Assembly: GCF_026016445.1 (NCBI RefSeq)
Contig: NZ_CP096147.1
Span: 2,206,501 to 2,270,500 of the forward strand
Length of the DNA stretch: 64,000 nucleotides
Direction of reading: 5' to 3'
From: Cognatishimia activa
GTDB taxonomy: Bacteria > Pseudomonadota > Alphaproteobacteria > Rhodobacterales > Rhodobacteraceae
Shown here: positions 56,961 through 64,000 of the stretch, in pieces
Numbering within the stretch: the first letter of the stretch is position 1
How the letters are laid out: the number at the start of each line of letters is the position of its first letter
Notes under the pieces: model-generated
The model's input: only the letters and a program-made list of their open reading frames with translations
Database searches by the model: none
Told to the model about the DNA's origin: nothing
Program-made: the position numbers and the translations under genes

Positions 56961-57566
56961 TCACCACATGGTCTTAGCAGCCCGAGCGCCCCATTCTGCA
57001 TCGTAGCGCTCACCACCCTCTGCACCATCTGTCTGCTCGGCGAGGATTTCACCAACCGTTGGCAATGTGCCACTCTCGTCTTCTCCGCTCCAGGTGCGAG
57101 CGCGCATCAAAGCGCGGGCACATTGACTGTAGACCTCATGAATCTCAATCACGATTACAGAGCGCGGCTGTTTGCCTTTGAATTCAAACTGAGCACGTAG
57201 GTCGTCATCAACGGTGACATGGGCGCGCCCGTTCACACGCACCACATTGTTGGAGCCGGGCACCAGAAACATCAGAGATATCCTCGGATCGCGCACAATG
57301 TTGCGCAGCGTGTCGATGCGATTGTTGCCATGCCAATCGGGCATCGCGAGTGTTTTGGGATCAAGCTCAGTCACCACCGGGCCATCATCTCCACGCGGGC
57401 TTCCATCGGTCCCTTCTGGGCCAACGGTACTCACCATACAAAGCCGAGAGGTCATGATCCATTTGCGATAAAGCGGGGTGAGCTGCTGCGCGACCTTTCG
57501 GATCGAGGCCACGCCGGGAGTACCGTAGTGGTTTTCTAGCTCTTCAACCGTTTTGAGGAACTGCAT
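56961..57566 (-). CDS. Pyridoxamine 5'-phosphate oxidase-like FMN protein (MSMEG_1061 type)
   Basis: 201 residues. The split-barrel segments RLCMVSTVGPEGTDGSPRGD and DWHGNNRIDTLRNIVRDPRISLMFLVPG are typical of PPOX-type flavoproteins acting on unknown substrates, not of true PdxH. It starts 22 bp inside the plsC gene's end, so it belongs to the ftsE-ftsX-plsC string. Confidence 0.85.
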   Translation of the reverse strand: MQFLKTVEELENHYGTPGVASIRKVAQQLTPLYRKWIMTSRLCMVSTVGPEGTDGSPRGDDGPVVTELDPKTLAMPDWHGNNRIDTLRNIVRDPRISLMFLVPGSNNVVRVNGRAHVTVDDDLRAQFEFKGKQPRSVIVIEIHEVYSQCARALMRARTWSGEDESGTLPTVGEILAEQTDGAEGGERYDAEWGARAAKTMW

Positions 57567-58287
57567 TCAGATTAAACCCCGCCTCTGTCATCAGAGCGTT
57601 TGAACGCTCTTCCACTTGGCTCTCAAGCTGCGTCATGAAGAGTTTTTGTTCAAGCCCTGCTGGGATCGGATCAAGGTATTCAATCACCGCATGACCTCGT
57701 TTACGCAGGATACCGCGTTTGGGCCAGAAGACCCCGACGTTGGTCGCCGCAGGGACGCAGGTTTGGCCAAGTTGTTGGTACAGAACATATGTGCCGACTT
57801 TATCAGGCCTGTCAGCGCCGGGCGCGACACGCGTACCTTGTGGGTAGATGATCAGCTGACCGGGGTGCACAGCACCACGCAGGACATCCTGAGCCATTTT
57901 TTTAATCGCCTTGCCGCGTTTGCCACGGTTCACCGGGACGCACCCGATACGCCACGCATATTGGCCAAGGATCGGCGCGAACATAAGTTCGCGCTTCATG
58001 ATGAACTTACCGGATGGCAAACTGCCCATCAGCATGATGATGTCCAGAAAGCTTTGGTGTTTGGAGGCAACAATGACGTTGCCCTCCGGTGGTGTGCCAC
58101 GGACTTCAGATGTAAGTCCAACCATCCAACTCAGAGTCCAACGAACCCACCAGCAATATACCTTCATGCTACGGATCGCGATGTCGCGGCTGAGCAGGGA
58201 CGGAATAAAACAGATAACCCCCATCAAGAACATCATCAGATACATTTGAATGATGAACAGAAGCGAACGCACCCATTGTAAAGCCAT
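57544..58287 (-). CDS. plsC: 1-acyl-sn-glycerol-3-phosphate acyltransferase (PlsC family)
   Basis: Membrane-bound acyltransferase of 247 residues. The NHxxxxD-equivalent is seen as SKHQSFLDII near 86-95 and the acceptor motif as YPQGTRVAPG near 162-171; both support the family. N-terminal hydrophobic segments anchor it. The start at 58287 shares one base with the ftsX stop (TGATG), so it is coupled to ftsEX. Further N-terminal open frame belongs to ftsX. Confidence 0.93.
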   Translation of the reverse strand: MALQWVRSLLFIIQMYLMMFLMGVICFIPSLLSRDIAIRSMKVYCWWVRWTLSWMVGLTSEVRGTPPEGNVIVASKHQSFLDIIMLMGSLPSGKFIMKRELMFAPILGQYAWRIGCVPVNRGKRGKAIKKMAQDVLRGAVHPGQLIIYPQGTRVAPGADRPDKVGTYVLYQQLGQTCVPAATNVGVFWPKRGILRKRGHAVIEYLDPIPAGLEQKLFMTQLESQVEERSNALMTEAGFNLNAVPQNG

Positions 58288-59192
58288 CAGCGAAGCTCCC
58301 GGAGTGTGCGGCGTGCTGCGACGCCGGTAGAGACATAGCCAACTACAGCAGCCAATAGCGGGATCATCAGCAACCAGGCAGCACTCAGCCCTTGGAAGCC
58401 AAGCCCGGTCAGGAAGCCGCCCTGCTCCTGCGCGGCAGGCAGAATGAGGACAGCTAGGAAACCGACCGCAGAGCCAATTGCGGCACCAGCCAAAGCGCGC
58501 AGTGTGAAGCGGCGCACGAAGGCTTTGGCGATGTAGCTGTCTTGAGCACCAACAAGTCTTAGAACCGCAATGATCTTTGCGTTTGCAGCCAGCGCAGCCT
58601 GAGCCGCGAGGGTGATCATCGCCGCCGTGACGAGCGCGATCAGCCCGATCGAGAGCAGCCCCAACAATCGCAAGCGTCCCGCAGCCTGCTGAAGGGGTTT
58701 GCGCCATCTGACGTGGTCATCAAGAATGGCTCCAGGAACCTCGGCTTGTAGTCGCAGCCGAAGCCCTGCTGCGTCATATCCTTCTGCGGTTTCTTCAATT
58801 GTGATCAACTGAGGGATCGGAAGGTCCTCTACCGGCAAATCAGGGCCAAACCACGGAGCCAAAAGCGCTCGTTGGTCTTCAGAAGACATCGCCTCAGCCC
58901 GAGCAATACCTGGCGTTGTTTGAAGCACATTCAATGCGGCAGCGGTCTGAGCTGCCATTTGCTCAACTGGTGCCGAAATGCGCAGCGTCGAACTTTGCGC
59001 CAACTCCTGCCCCCAACGATGCGCCAATCGCCCTGAGGCCAAAGAAAGCGCAATCGCAAAGACCGCGAGGAAGGCCATGGCGGCTGATGCAAACAAAGTG
59101 AGGCGCGCCGTAAAACCTGTCGGCGGGACCATGCGATCTGCCTGAGCATCACCGACGATAACTGAGATGATATTTGAGAGAGCGGTCTTCAT
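58287..59192 (-). CDS. ftsX: Cell division protein FtsX
   Basis: Permease-like partner of FtsE, 301 residues with four hydrophobic helices: one near 30-50 and three in the C-terminal half (about 175-195, 225-245, 265-290). It signals to peptidoglycan hydrolases during division. The gene overlaps ftsE by four bases (ATGA) and plsC by one base. Confidence 0.92.
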   Translation of the reverse strand: MKTALSNIISVIVGDAQADRMVPPTGFTARLTLFASAAMAFLAVFAIALSLASGRLAHRWGQELAQSSTLRISAPVEQMAAQTAAALNVLQTTPGIARAEAMSSEDQRALLAPWFGPDLPVEDLPIPQLITIEETAEGYDAAGLRLRLQAEVPGAILDDHVRWRKPLQQAAGRLRLLGLLSIGLIALVTAAMITLAAQAALAANAKIIAVLRLVGAQDSYIAKAFVRRFTLRALAGAAIGSAVGFLAVLILPAAQEQGGFLTGLGFQGLSAAWLLMIPLLAAVVGYVSTGVAARRTLRELR

Positions 59193-59878
59193 GGATCTGC
59201 CCCCGCCAATTGAACCTGACGATTTGCAATCCGCAGAACACGTGCCTGAACCTTCGTTTTCGCCGCGCGGATCAAGTTCATGTCATGGGTGGCAATCATC
59301 ACGGTCTTGCCCATTTTATTGAGCTCGATCAGCAGCTGCAGCAGGCGCTGGGACATTTCCCAATCGACATTACCAGTCGGTTCATCCGCCAGAACAATAT
59401 CAGGCGACATGATGACCGCCCGAGCCAGAGCCGCACGCTGACGTTCACCACCGGACAGTTCTGGCGGCAATGCCTTGGCACGTTTCTTAAGACCGACCCA
59501 TGACAGGAGTTCTTTAAGATTGGCCACCTGTTCCAAATCGTTGCGATCTGAAACGGTCAGAGGCAGAGCCACATTGTCTGCAAGCGGGAGATGGTCCAGA
59601 AAGTGGCAATCCTGATGCACAACGCCAATCCGGCGGCGCGCCATAGCGTGATCATCGCGGCTCATACCGCGAATGTCTTTGCCAAAGAGCGTGGTTTGCC
59701 CAGCCGTTGGCGTCAGCTCTCCGTAACAAAGTTTGAGGAACGTGGTTTTGCCCGCACCAGATGGTCCGGTCAGGAAATAAAACCCACCCGGCTCAATCGC
59801 CAAATCAATGTCGCTTAGCAATTCCCCGCCGCCATAACTGTAGGCGACGTTGTTCAACTCAATCACAGAGGGCCTCAA
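59189..59878 (-). CDS. ftsE: Cell division ATP-binding protein FtsE
   Basis: ABC ATPase of 229 residues: Walker A GPSGAGKTTFLK near 37-48, signature LSGGERQRAALARA near 142-155, Walker B IVLADEPTGNVD. Drives FtsX. First gene of ftsE-ftsX-plsC-PPOX; divergent from the zinc-ribbon protein gene 134 bp away. Confidence 0.95.
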   Translation of the reverse strand: MRPSVIELNNVAYSYGGGELLSDIDLAIEPGGFYFLTGPSGAGKTTFLKLCYGELTPTAGQTTLFGKDIRGMSRDDHAMARRRIGVVHQDCHFLDHLPLADNVALPLTVSDRNDLEQVANLKELLSWVGLKKRAKALPPELSGGERQRAALARAVIMSPDIVLADEPTGNVDWEMSQRLLQLLIELNKMGKTVMIATHDMNLIRAAKTKVQARVLRIANRQVQLAGADP

Positions 59879-60012
59879 TCACAATTTGCCCTGTTGTGCC
59901 GCAGCATCGCTCTGGTTGCAATATTGGCAAGGCCGCCTTTGCACTTTCCCGCGCGCCCATTCCACAATATGTTGTGTAAAAGACCATGGGATAACTGAGG
60001 TTGTAGGGGTAT

Positions 60013-61137
60013 ATGCGGTTAACTTGTCCAAATTGCGATGCGCAATACGAAGTGCCTGACGACGTGATTCCTCAAGATGGTCGAGATGTTCAATGCTCCA
60101 ACTGCGGAAATACATGGTTCCAAGCGCACCCTGATCATGCGGTCGAGGTTGTGGACGATCCCGAAGCACCAGAGCCCGATGCCGAGTGGACGCCTGAGGT
60201 TACAGAAGATGAACCGCTACAAGAAGTGGTTGCTGATAGCTCAGACGACATAGATGAGACGGAGAGTTCGGGCCCGGTAACCATGTCATCTGATGCGCCC
60301 GATGAGGTGCTTGCCGCAGCCGTAAAAGCCGCCATCCGTCGCGCTAAGCCGACACAGGATGTTGAAGATCCTGATGATGAACCGCAAGAGGAGCCCTCCT
60401 CCGTTGCGGCAGAACACGAAGAACACAGCTTCGAGGACGACCTCGATGCCAGCTTGAATGAGCTGGAAGACGTGGCAGATGAGACCGAAGAGGCAGAAGA
60501 AGACGCCGAAGACAGCGTATATTTTGATGCCTCTGAAGACGAAGACGAATCCACTGAGGAGGTCTCTTCTGAGGAACCCAAGCGCCGCACTATAGACCCT
60601 ACAGTAGCCAACATTCTTCAAGAGGAAGCCGCGCTAGAAGCCGAAAGGCGTGCTGAAGACAGTTCTTTAGAAAGCCAGCCAGACCTTGGACTTGAAGAAA
60701 GCCAGGATGATGCTGCCAAACGCGCGCGACAGGCGCGTGAGCGCATGGCACGTATGCGTGGCCTGCCCGCCGATTCTATCGACAAACCCGTCGAACCTAT
60801 CCCTGCAAATTCCCGCCGCGATCTTCTGCCGGACATCGAAGAAATCAATTCGACGCTGCGCGCCACCGAAGATCGCGCGCCTGATGAGCAACCAGACGGC
60901 CGCCCAACGGCCAACCAGCGTCGCGCTGGTGGCAACCGCATTGGCTTTGCCATGGCGCTCCTACTGATTGGTCTCTTTGCCTATGTCTACAACCGCCCTG
61001 AAGTTGTGAGTGCAACGATTCCAGGATCTGAAAACGTCGTGGCTGGCTTTGTCAATTTCGTAGATAACGCCCGCATTTGGCTTGATTCACAAATGACCAA
61101 GCTGATGCTCTGGTTGGATAGTCTGTCCTCTGAGTAA
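60013..61137 (+). CDS. MJ0042-type zinc-ribbon protein with acidic linker and C-terminal membrane helix
   Basis: 374 residues. The N-terminal CPNCDAQYEVPDDVIPQDGRDVQCSNCGNTWF (Cys-x2-Cys twice) is the MJ0042 finger. A long highly acidic stretch (about 45-200, with repeated Glu/Asp runs) follows, then a basic middle and one transmembrane helix (FAMALLLIGLFAYVYNRP, about 311-330). The fold suggests a membrane-tethered regulator of unknown target. It is divergent from ftsE and convergent with the TIGR02302 gene. Confidence 0.85.
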   Translation: MRLTCPNCDAQYEVPDDVIPQDGRDVQCSNCGNTWFQAHPDHAVEVVDDPEAPEPDAEWTPEVTEDEPLQEVVADSSDDIDETESSGPVTMSSDAPDEVLAAAVKAAIRRAKPTQDVEDPDDEPQEEPSSVAAEHEEHSFEDDLDASLNELEDVADETEEAEEDAEDSVYFDASEDEDESTEEVSSEEPKRRTIDPTVANILQEEAALEAERRAEDSSLESQPDLGLEESQDDAAKRARQARERMARMRGLPADSIDKPVEPIPANSRRDLLPDIEEINSTLRATEDRAPDEQPDGRPTANQRRAGGNRIGFAMALLLIGLFAYVYNRPEVVSATIPGSENVVAGFVNFVDNARIWLDSQMTKLMLWLDSLSSE

Positions 61138-61167
61138 CCGGCATTGCAGCCCGGAAGGGCAATCGTG

Positions 61168-63732
61168 TCAGAACCGATCCAGAAGACGTTTGAGATAATT
61201 GCGTTCGATCTCAGGACGTTCGCTCTCGCCCGCTCGACGGCGAATTTCGTCCAGCAAGTCACGCGCACGGCGATACACATCTTCACCCTGCAATAGCCCT
61301 TGCTCCGTGCCCGGCATCCCCTGCTGACCGGGGTTACGCCCCAGTGGATCACGTGCCGAACCTTGATTGTTCTGCGCCTGACCTTCCTGACCTGAATTCT
61401 GCTGGTTCTGTGCCAAGGCCTCGCCGAGGCTGCGCATGCCTTCTCTGAGGGCTTCCATCGCTTCTGATTGCTGGTCGATGGCCTCAGCCAGATCATCATT
61501 GCGCAGCGCGTCTTCTGCGCCATCCATCGCTTCACCTGCGCGCCCCAAGGCCTCGCGTGCGGCATCACCTTCCGGTGTGCCCTGCCCGGGCAGGTTTTGC
61601 TGCTGGCGCTGGAGTTCCTGACGCAGGGCCTGCTGACGATCCGCCAGCGTGCCTTCGAGGCCTTGTCCGTCCTGACCTTCGGCCCCTTCGCCTTCACCTG
61701 ATCCCGTGCCCCCGGTGCCATCATGTGATTGCCCACGACCTTCACCGCCAGAGAACCCCTCGTTTTCGGAACTCTGGCCCGATTGGGCATTAGGATTGAA
61801 TTGTTCTTGGAGCTCTCGGAAGGCTTGATCGCTCAATCCTTGTTGCTCACGCAGGGTTTCGCCAAGCTCACCCAGCGCTTGTTCACCGGCGGATTGCTGA
61901 CCTTGTCCGCCCTGCGTCACCCGCATGTTCTCCATCATGCGCTGGAATTCTTCCAAGGCCTGCTGCGCTTCTGCCATCCGGCCCTGTTCCATCAGCTCTT
62001 GGATGCGATCCATCATGCGCTGCAGGTCATTCTGGGTCATCTGGATACTGTTCTGAGCCTGTTGCTGATCACGTGAGAACTCTTCGCTCTGATTGTTCTG
62101 CTGCGCGAGTTGGCGCATGTAATCCTGCGTGGCTTCGCGCAGTTCCTGCATCAGTCGCGCGATCTCCTCAGGCGTCGCGCCGTTCTTCATGGCTTCCGAC
62201 AACCGTTCGCGCGCGCGTTCCATCCGCTCGCGCGCATCATCCAAATCGCCCTCTTCCAGCTCAATCGCAAAGGCCCAGAGTTCTTCAGCGATTTCATCGC
62301 GATCCGCTTCAGGTAAGCCCTCAGGGATGGCTCTCTCCAGATGACGCAAAATAGTGCGCAATCTCAGATAGTCTTTGTCTTTGCGAAAGATGCCTTCATC
62401 TGGTCTGTGAGAGATGGCACGCATCAATTGTGCAACACGAGGACCGTTTTCACGAGACCACAGCAAATCGCGGCGCAGTTCCACCAGAGCATTCGCGATA
62501 GGGTCAAAGAAGCGTCGGGCTGGCAGATCGAAATTCACCTGATATGGCACGCTGAGCTGATCCGCTGCATCACGAACCTGCAACGTAACTTCAACTGGCA
62601 AATGCGCCCAAGGATGGGCAGAGAAATCATCTATCAGAGTTTCATCAAAGTCATGTCGTTTACCGGTAATCGGCAAGGGTAATTGCAGATCAATGGCGGT
62701 CAGATCTTCGGGTTCCGGTGCAAGACCGTGGATCCGATTAACCTCCTCCACGTTCAACAGGACCTTAGCGGTCCCATCGACGACCTCGTAGTCATCGGTC
62801 GCTGAAAACGGCAGGCTCATTTCCCCGCGCCCAGAAGTTTCGACCTCGCCTACAAAGGTCAGTTCGGGTACGTCGTCAGGTATCAAAGTCACATCCCAAC
62901 GACGACCACCAGTCCCGGCAATCTCCAGTTCCCCATCTTGTCGAAGCAAAAACGCCTGCGCAGGATCGGCAGCACTTGGCACTTCAGTCCGAGCCGAAAC
63001 GGTTTCGCTCAAGGTCAGTGCGCCAATTTCACCATACAGGCGGACGGTAACCTGACTGTTTTGCGGAATCTCAAGCACGCCAGATGGCAGGTCATTCAAA
63101 TAGAGCGTCGGCAGTCCGGTGTAATTGGGTGGTGTTATCCACCCTTCCCATGACGCCTGCGCGATCAGTGGCGATGACGCTCCGGGTGCCATAGCTGACA
63201 CACTACCCATACGGCTCACACTGCCAAACATCAGCCCAATACACAGCAACAAAAGCGCCGTGAACCTCAGTCCGAAGGGGTCGAGGTGTGATATCACCCA
63301 GTTGGGCCTTGGCGCGCGCGCTTTGGCTGCCTTTTCCGCCATACGCGCCTGGTGCGCTTTCCAGATAGCCGCCGTCGCTGGGTCTGCCTGACCCAATGCG
63401 GGTTGATCCATCAGTGTCTGAACAGGGCGTCCGGGCAGCGTGTCGTCCAACCGGATGAGAGCATCTTCTCGACTAGGCAGTGATATCTGCCGCGCACCAC
63501 GCCAGATAAAAAACAACAGTCCGGCAAGGCAAAACACGCCAGTGACCCAAACGACTTCAACTGAAGCGGCGTCTTGAACACCCATCATCAGAGCAGCGGA
63601 AACCACGAATATCAGAGACCAGACGGGCCAGAAGGCACGAATCAAGCGCTCAGATAACAGGCCCAGTCGCGTGAGCGACAAAACCCAACTCAGTTTATTC
63701 AGGACAGCTTTCGCACGGTCAGCCTGTGCCAT
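61168..63732 (-). CDS. TIGR02302 family (DUF4175) membrane protein
   Basis: 854 residues. Three transmembrane helices near the N-terminus (about 30-50, 57-77, 157-177) precede a large periplasmic-like domain. The C-terminal 300 residues are rich in Gln, Gly and Glu with coiled-coil tendency (repeats such as MMDRIQELMEQGRM). I recognise it as the alphaproteobacterial TIGR02302 family, regularly next to lysA. Function unknown; perhaps envelope-related. It is 60 bp from the lysA stop. Confidence 0.85.
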   Translation of the reverse strand: MAQADRAKAVLNKLSWVLSLTRLGLLSERLIRAFWPVWSLIFVVSAALMMGVQDAASVEVVWVTGVFCLAGLLFFIWRGARQISLPSREDALIRLDDTLPGRPVQTLMDQPALGQADPATAAIWKAHQARMAEKAAKARAPRPNWVISHLDPFGLRFTALLLLCIGLMFGSVSRMGSVSAMAPGASSPLIAQASWEGWITPPNYTGLPTLYLNDLPSGVLEIPQNSQVTVRLYGEIGALTLSETVSARTEVPSAADPAQAFLLRQDGELEIAGTGGRRWDVTLIPDDVPELTFVGEVETSGRGEMSLPFSATDDYEVVDGTAKVLLNVEEVNRIHGLAPEPEDLTAIDLQLPLPITGKRHDFDETLIDDFSAHPWAHLPVEVTLQVRDAADQLSVPYQVNFDLPARRFFDPIANALVELRRDLLWSRENGPRVAQLMRAISHRPDEGIFRKDKDYLRLRTILRHLERAIPEGLPEADRDEIAEELWAFAIELEEGDLDDARERMERARERLSEAMKNGATPEEIARLMQELREATQDYMRQLAQQNNQSEEFSRDQQQAQNSIQMTQNDLQRMMDRIQELMEQGRMAEAQQALEEFQRMMENMRVTQGGQGQQSAGEQALGELGETLREQQGLSDQAFRELQEQFNPNAQSGQSSENEGFSGGEGRGQSHDGTGGTGSGEGEGAEGQDGQGLEGTLADRQQALRQELQRQQQNLPGQGTPEGDAAREALGRAGEAMDGAEDALRNDDLAEAIDQQSEAMEALREGMRSLGEALAQNQQNSGQEGQAQNNQGSARDPLGRNPGQQGMPGTEQGLLQGEDVYRRARDLLDEIRRRAGESERPEIERNYLKRLLDRF

Positions 63733-63792
63733 GAACGCTCTACGAGTGCTCCCAATCAGGTGGCCGAGGGCGGGATTGCCCCTGAGACAAAC

Positions 63793-64000
63793 TCAGAGCC
63801 ACTCAGGAATGGTATCGCGATTTATCATTTCTTCAAAGGTCGGACGTCGGCGGATAACCGCAAATTGATCGCCCTTCACCAGAACCTCAGGAATGAGAGG
63901 CCGTGAATTGTATTCGCTGGACATCACAGCGCCATAGGCCCCGGCAGAGCGGAAGGCCACCAGATCGTCGGATTTGACTTCGGACATGGTGCGACCTTTG
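63793..64000 (-). CDS. lysA: Diaminopimelate decarboxylase, C-terminal part (5' end outside window)
   Basis: Last 68 residues of LysA, the PLP enzyme making L-lysine from meso-diaminopimelate. The frame is open to the window edge and reads KGRTMSEVKSDDLVAFRSAGAYGAVM, then SSEYNSRPLIPEVLV, the characteristic LysA C-terminus including the conserved AYG and YNSRP. An internal ATG (63987) is part of this gene, not a start. Confidence 0.85.
   Translation of the reverse strand, partial: KGRTMSEVKSDDLVAFRSAGAYGAVMSSEYNSRPLIPEVLVKGDQFAVIRRRPTFEEMINRDTIPEWL

Noticed and set aside
61138..61167. Possible terminator between the zinc-ribbon and TIGR02302 genes
   Set aside because: ATTGC...GCAAT pairing needs a bulge and there is no T-run.

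Overview
The window is about 64 kb of tightly packed, moderately GC-rich chromosomal DNA from an alphaproteobacterium of the Rhodobacterales, most likely the marine Roseobacter group. The evidence is gene content and order: a RpoHII-type sigma factor, the ethylmalonyl-CoA pathway (divergent ccr and ecm, plus mch and an mcl2-like gene), an sdhCDA-x-sdhB operon, an mdh...sucCD-odhAB-lpd block, TIGR02302 next to lysA, and small proteins typical of this group. No genus is assigned. There are no rRNA or tRNA genes, insertion sequences, prophage or CRISPR. This is core chromosome, and the main interest lies in regulatory DNA and a few odd genes.

Layout: 1-5.5 kb (minus strand): an M3 metallopeptidase (cut by the left edge), a membrane-anchored MoeB-like protein, dut, coaBC and rpoH2. 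5.6-9.2 kb (plus): cobalamin kinase cobU, a histidine phosphatase, a GST fused to a YHS-like metal-binding tail, and comM. 9.2-11.4 kb (minus): rsmI-yraN-gshB. 11.5-18.8 kb: an LpoA-like lipoprotein, glnD and murJ, a rhomboid-like protein without catalytic residues, and trpS. 18.9-23.1 kb: an EamA exporter with a divergent AraC regulator, a UspA protein, an NfuA-type Fe-S carrier, tsaB, and a rimI interrupted by an in-frame stop. 23.2-27.9 kb: a four-gene BMP-type nucleoside ABC importer. 28-32.2 kb: TauE with TIGR02186, then a RecD-like helicase with an SDR. 32.4-36.4 kb: ccr divergent from ecm, then acyP. 36.3-37.9 kb: a DUF4329 protein, deoD and a small CxxC protein. 37.9-42.3 kb: the succinate dehydrogenase operon. 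42.6-45.3 kb: mch-DUF1737-nnrU-mcl2. 45.5-55.7 kb: a small exported protein, mdh and sucCD-odhAB-(small ORF)-lpd. 55.8-64 kb: a LysR regulator, a PPOX flavoprotein, plsC with ftsEX, a zinc-ribbon membrane protein, TIGR02302 and the 3' end of lysA.

The centre of the window is a carbon-assimilation region. Ccr, Ecm, Mch and Mcl2 are steps of the ethylmalonyl-CoA pathway, which turns acetyl-CoA into glyoxylate, malate and succinyl-CoA; SucCD, Sdh, Mdh and the 2-oxoglutarate dehydrogenase complex process those products. The B12-dependent step (Ecm) fits with the cobalamin-salvage gene cobU.

The best regulatory find is a tandem pair of perfect TGTGATCACA palindromes, with starts exactly 21 bp apart, upstream of both sdhC (42435-42465) and sucC (47303-47333). 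I see it nowhere else in the window, so it looks like an operator shared by two TCA-cycle operons. Other notable signals are a sigma-E-like promoter before rpoH2, a TTAGCGCTAA palindrome before mdh, a hairpin that would cover the acyP ribosome binding site, and a sulfotransferase-like gene inside the sdh operon.
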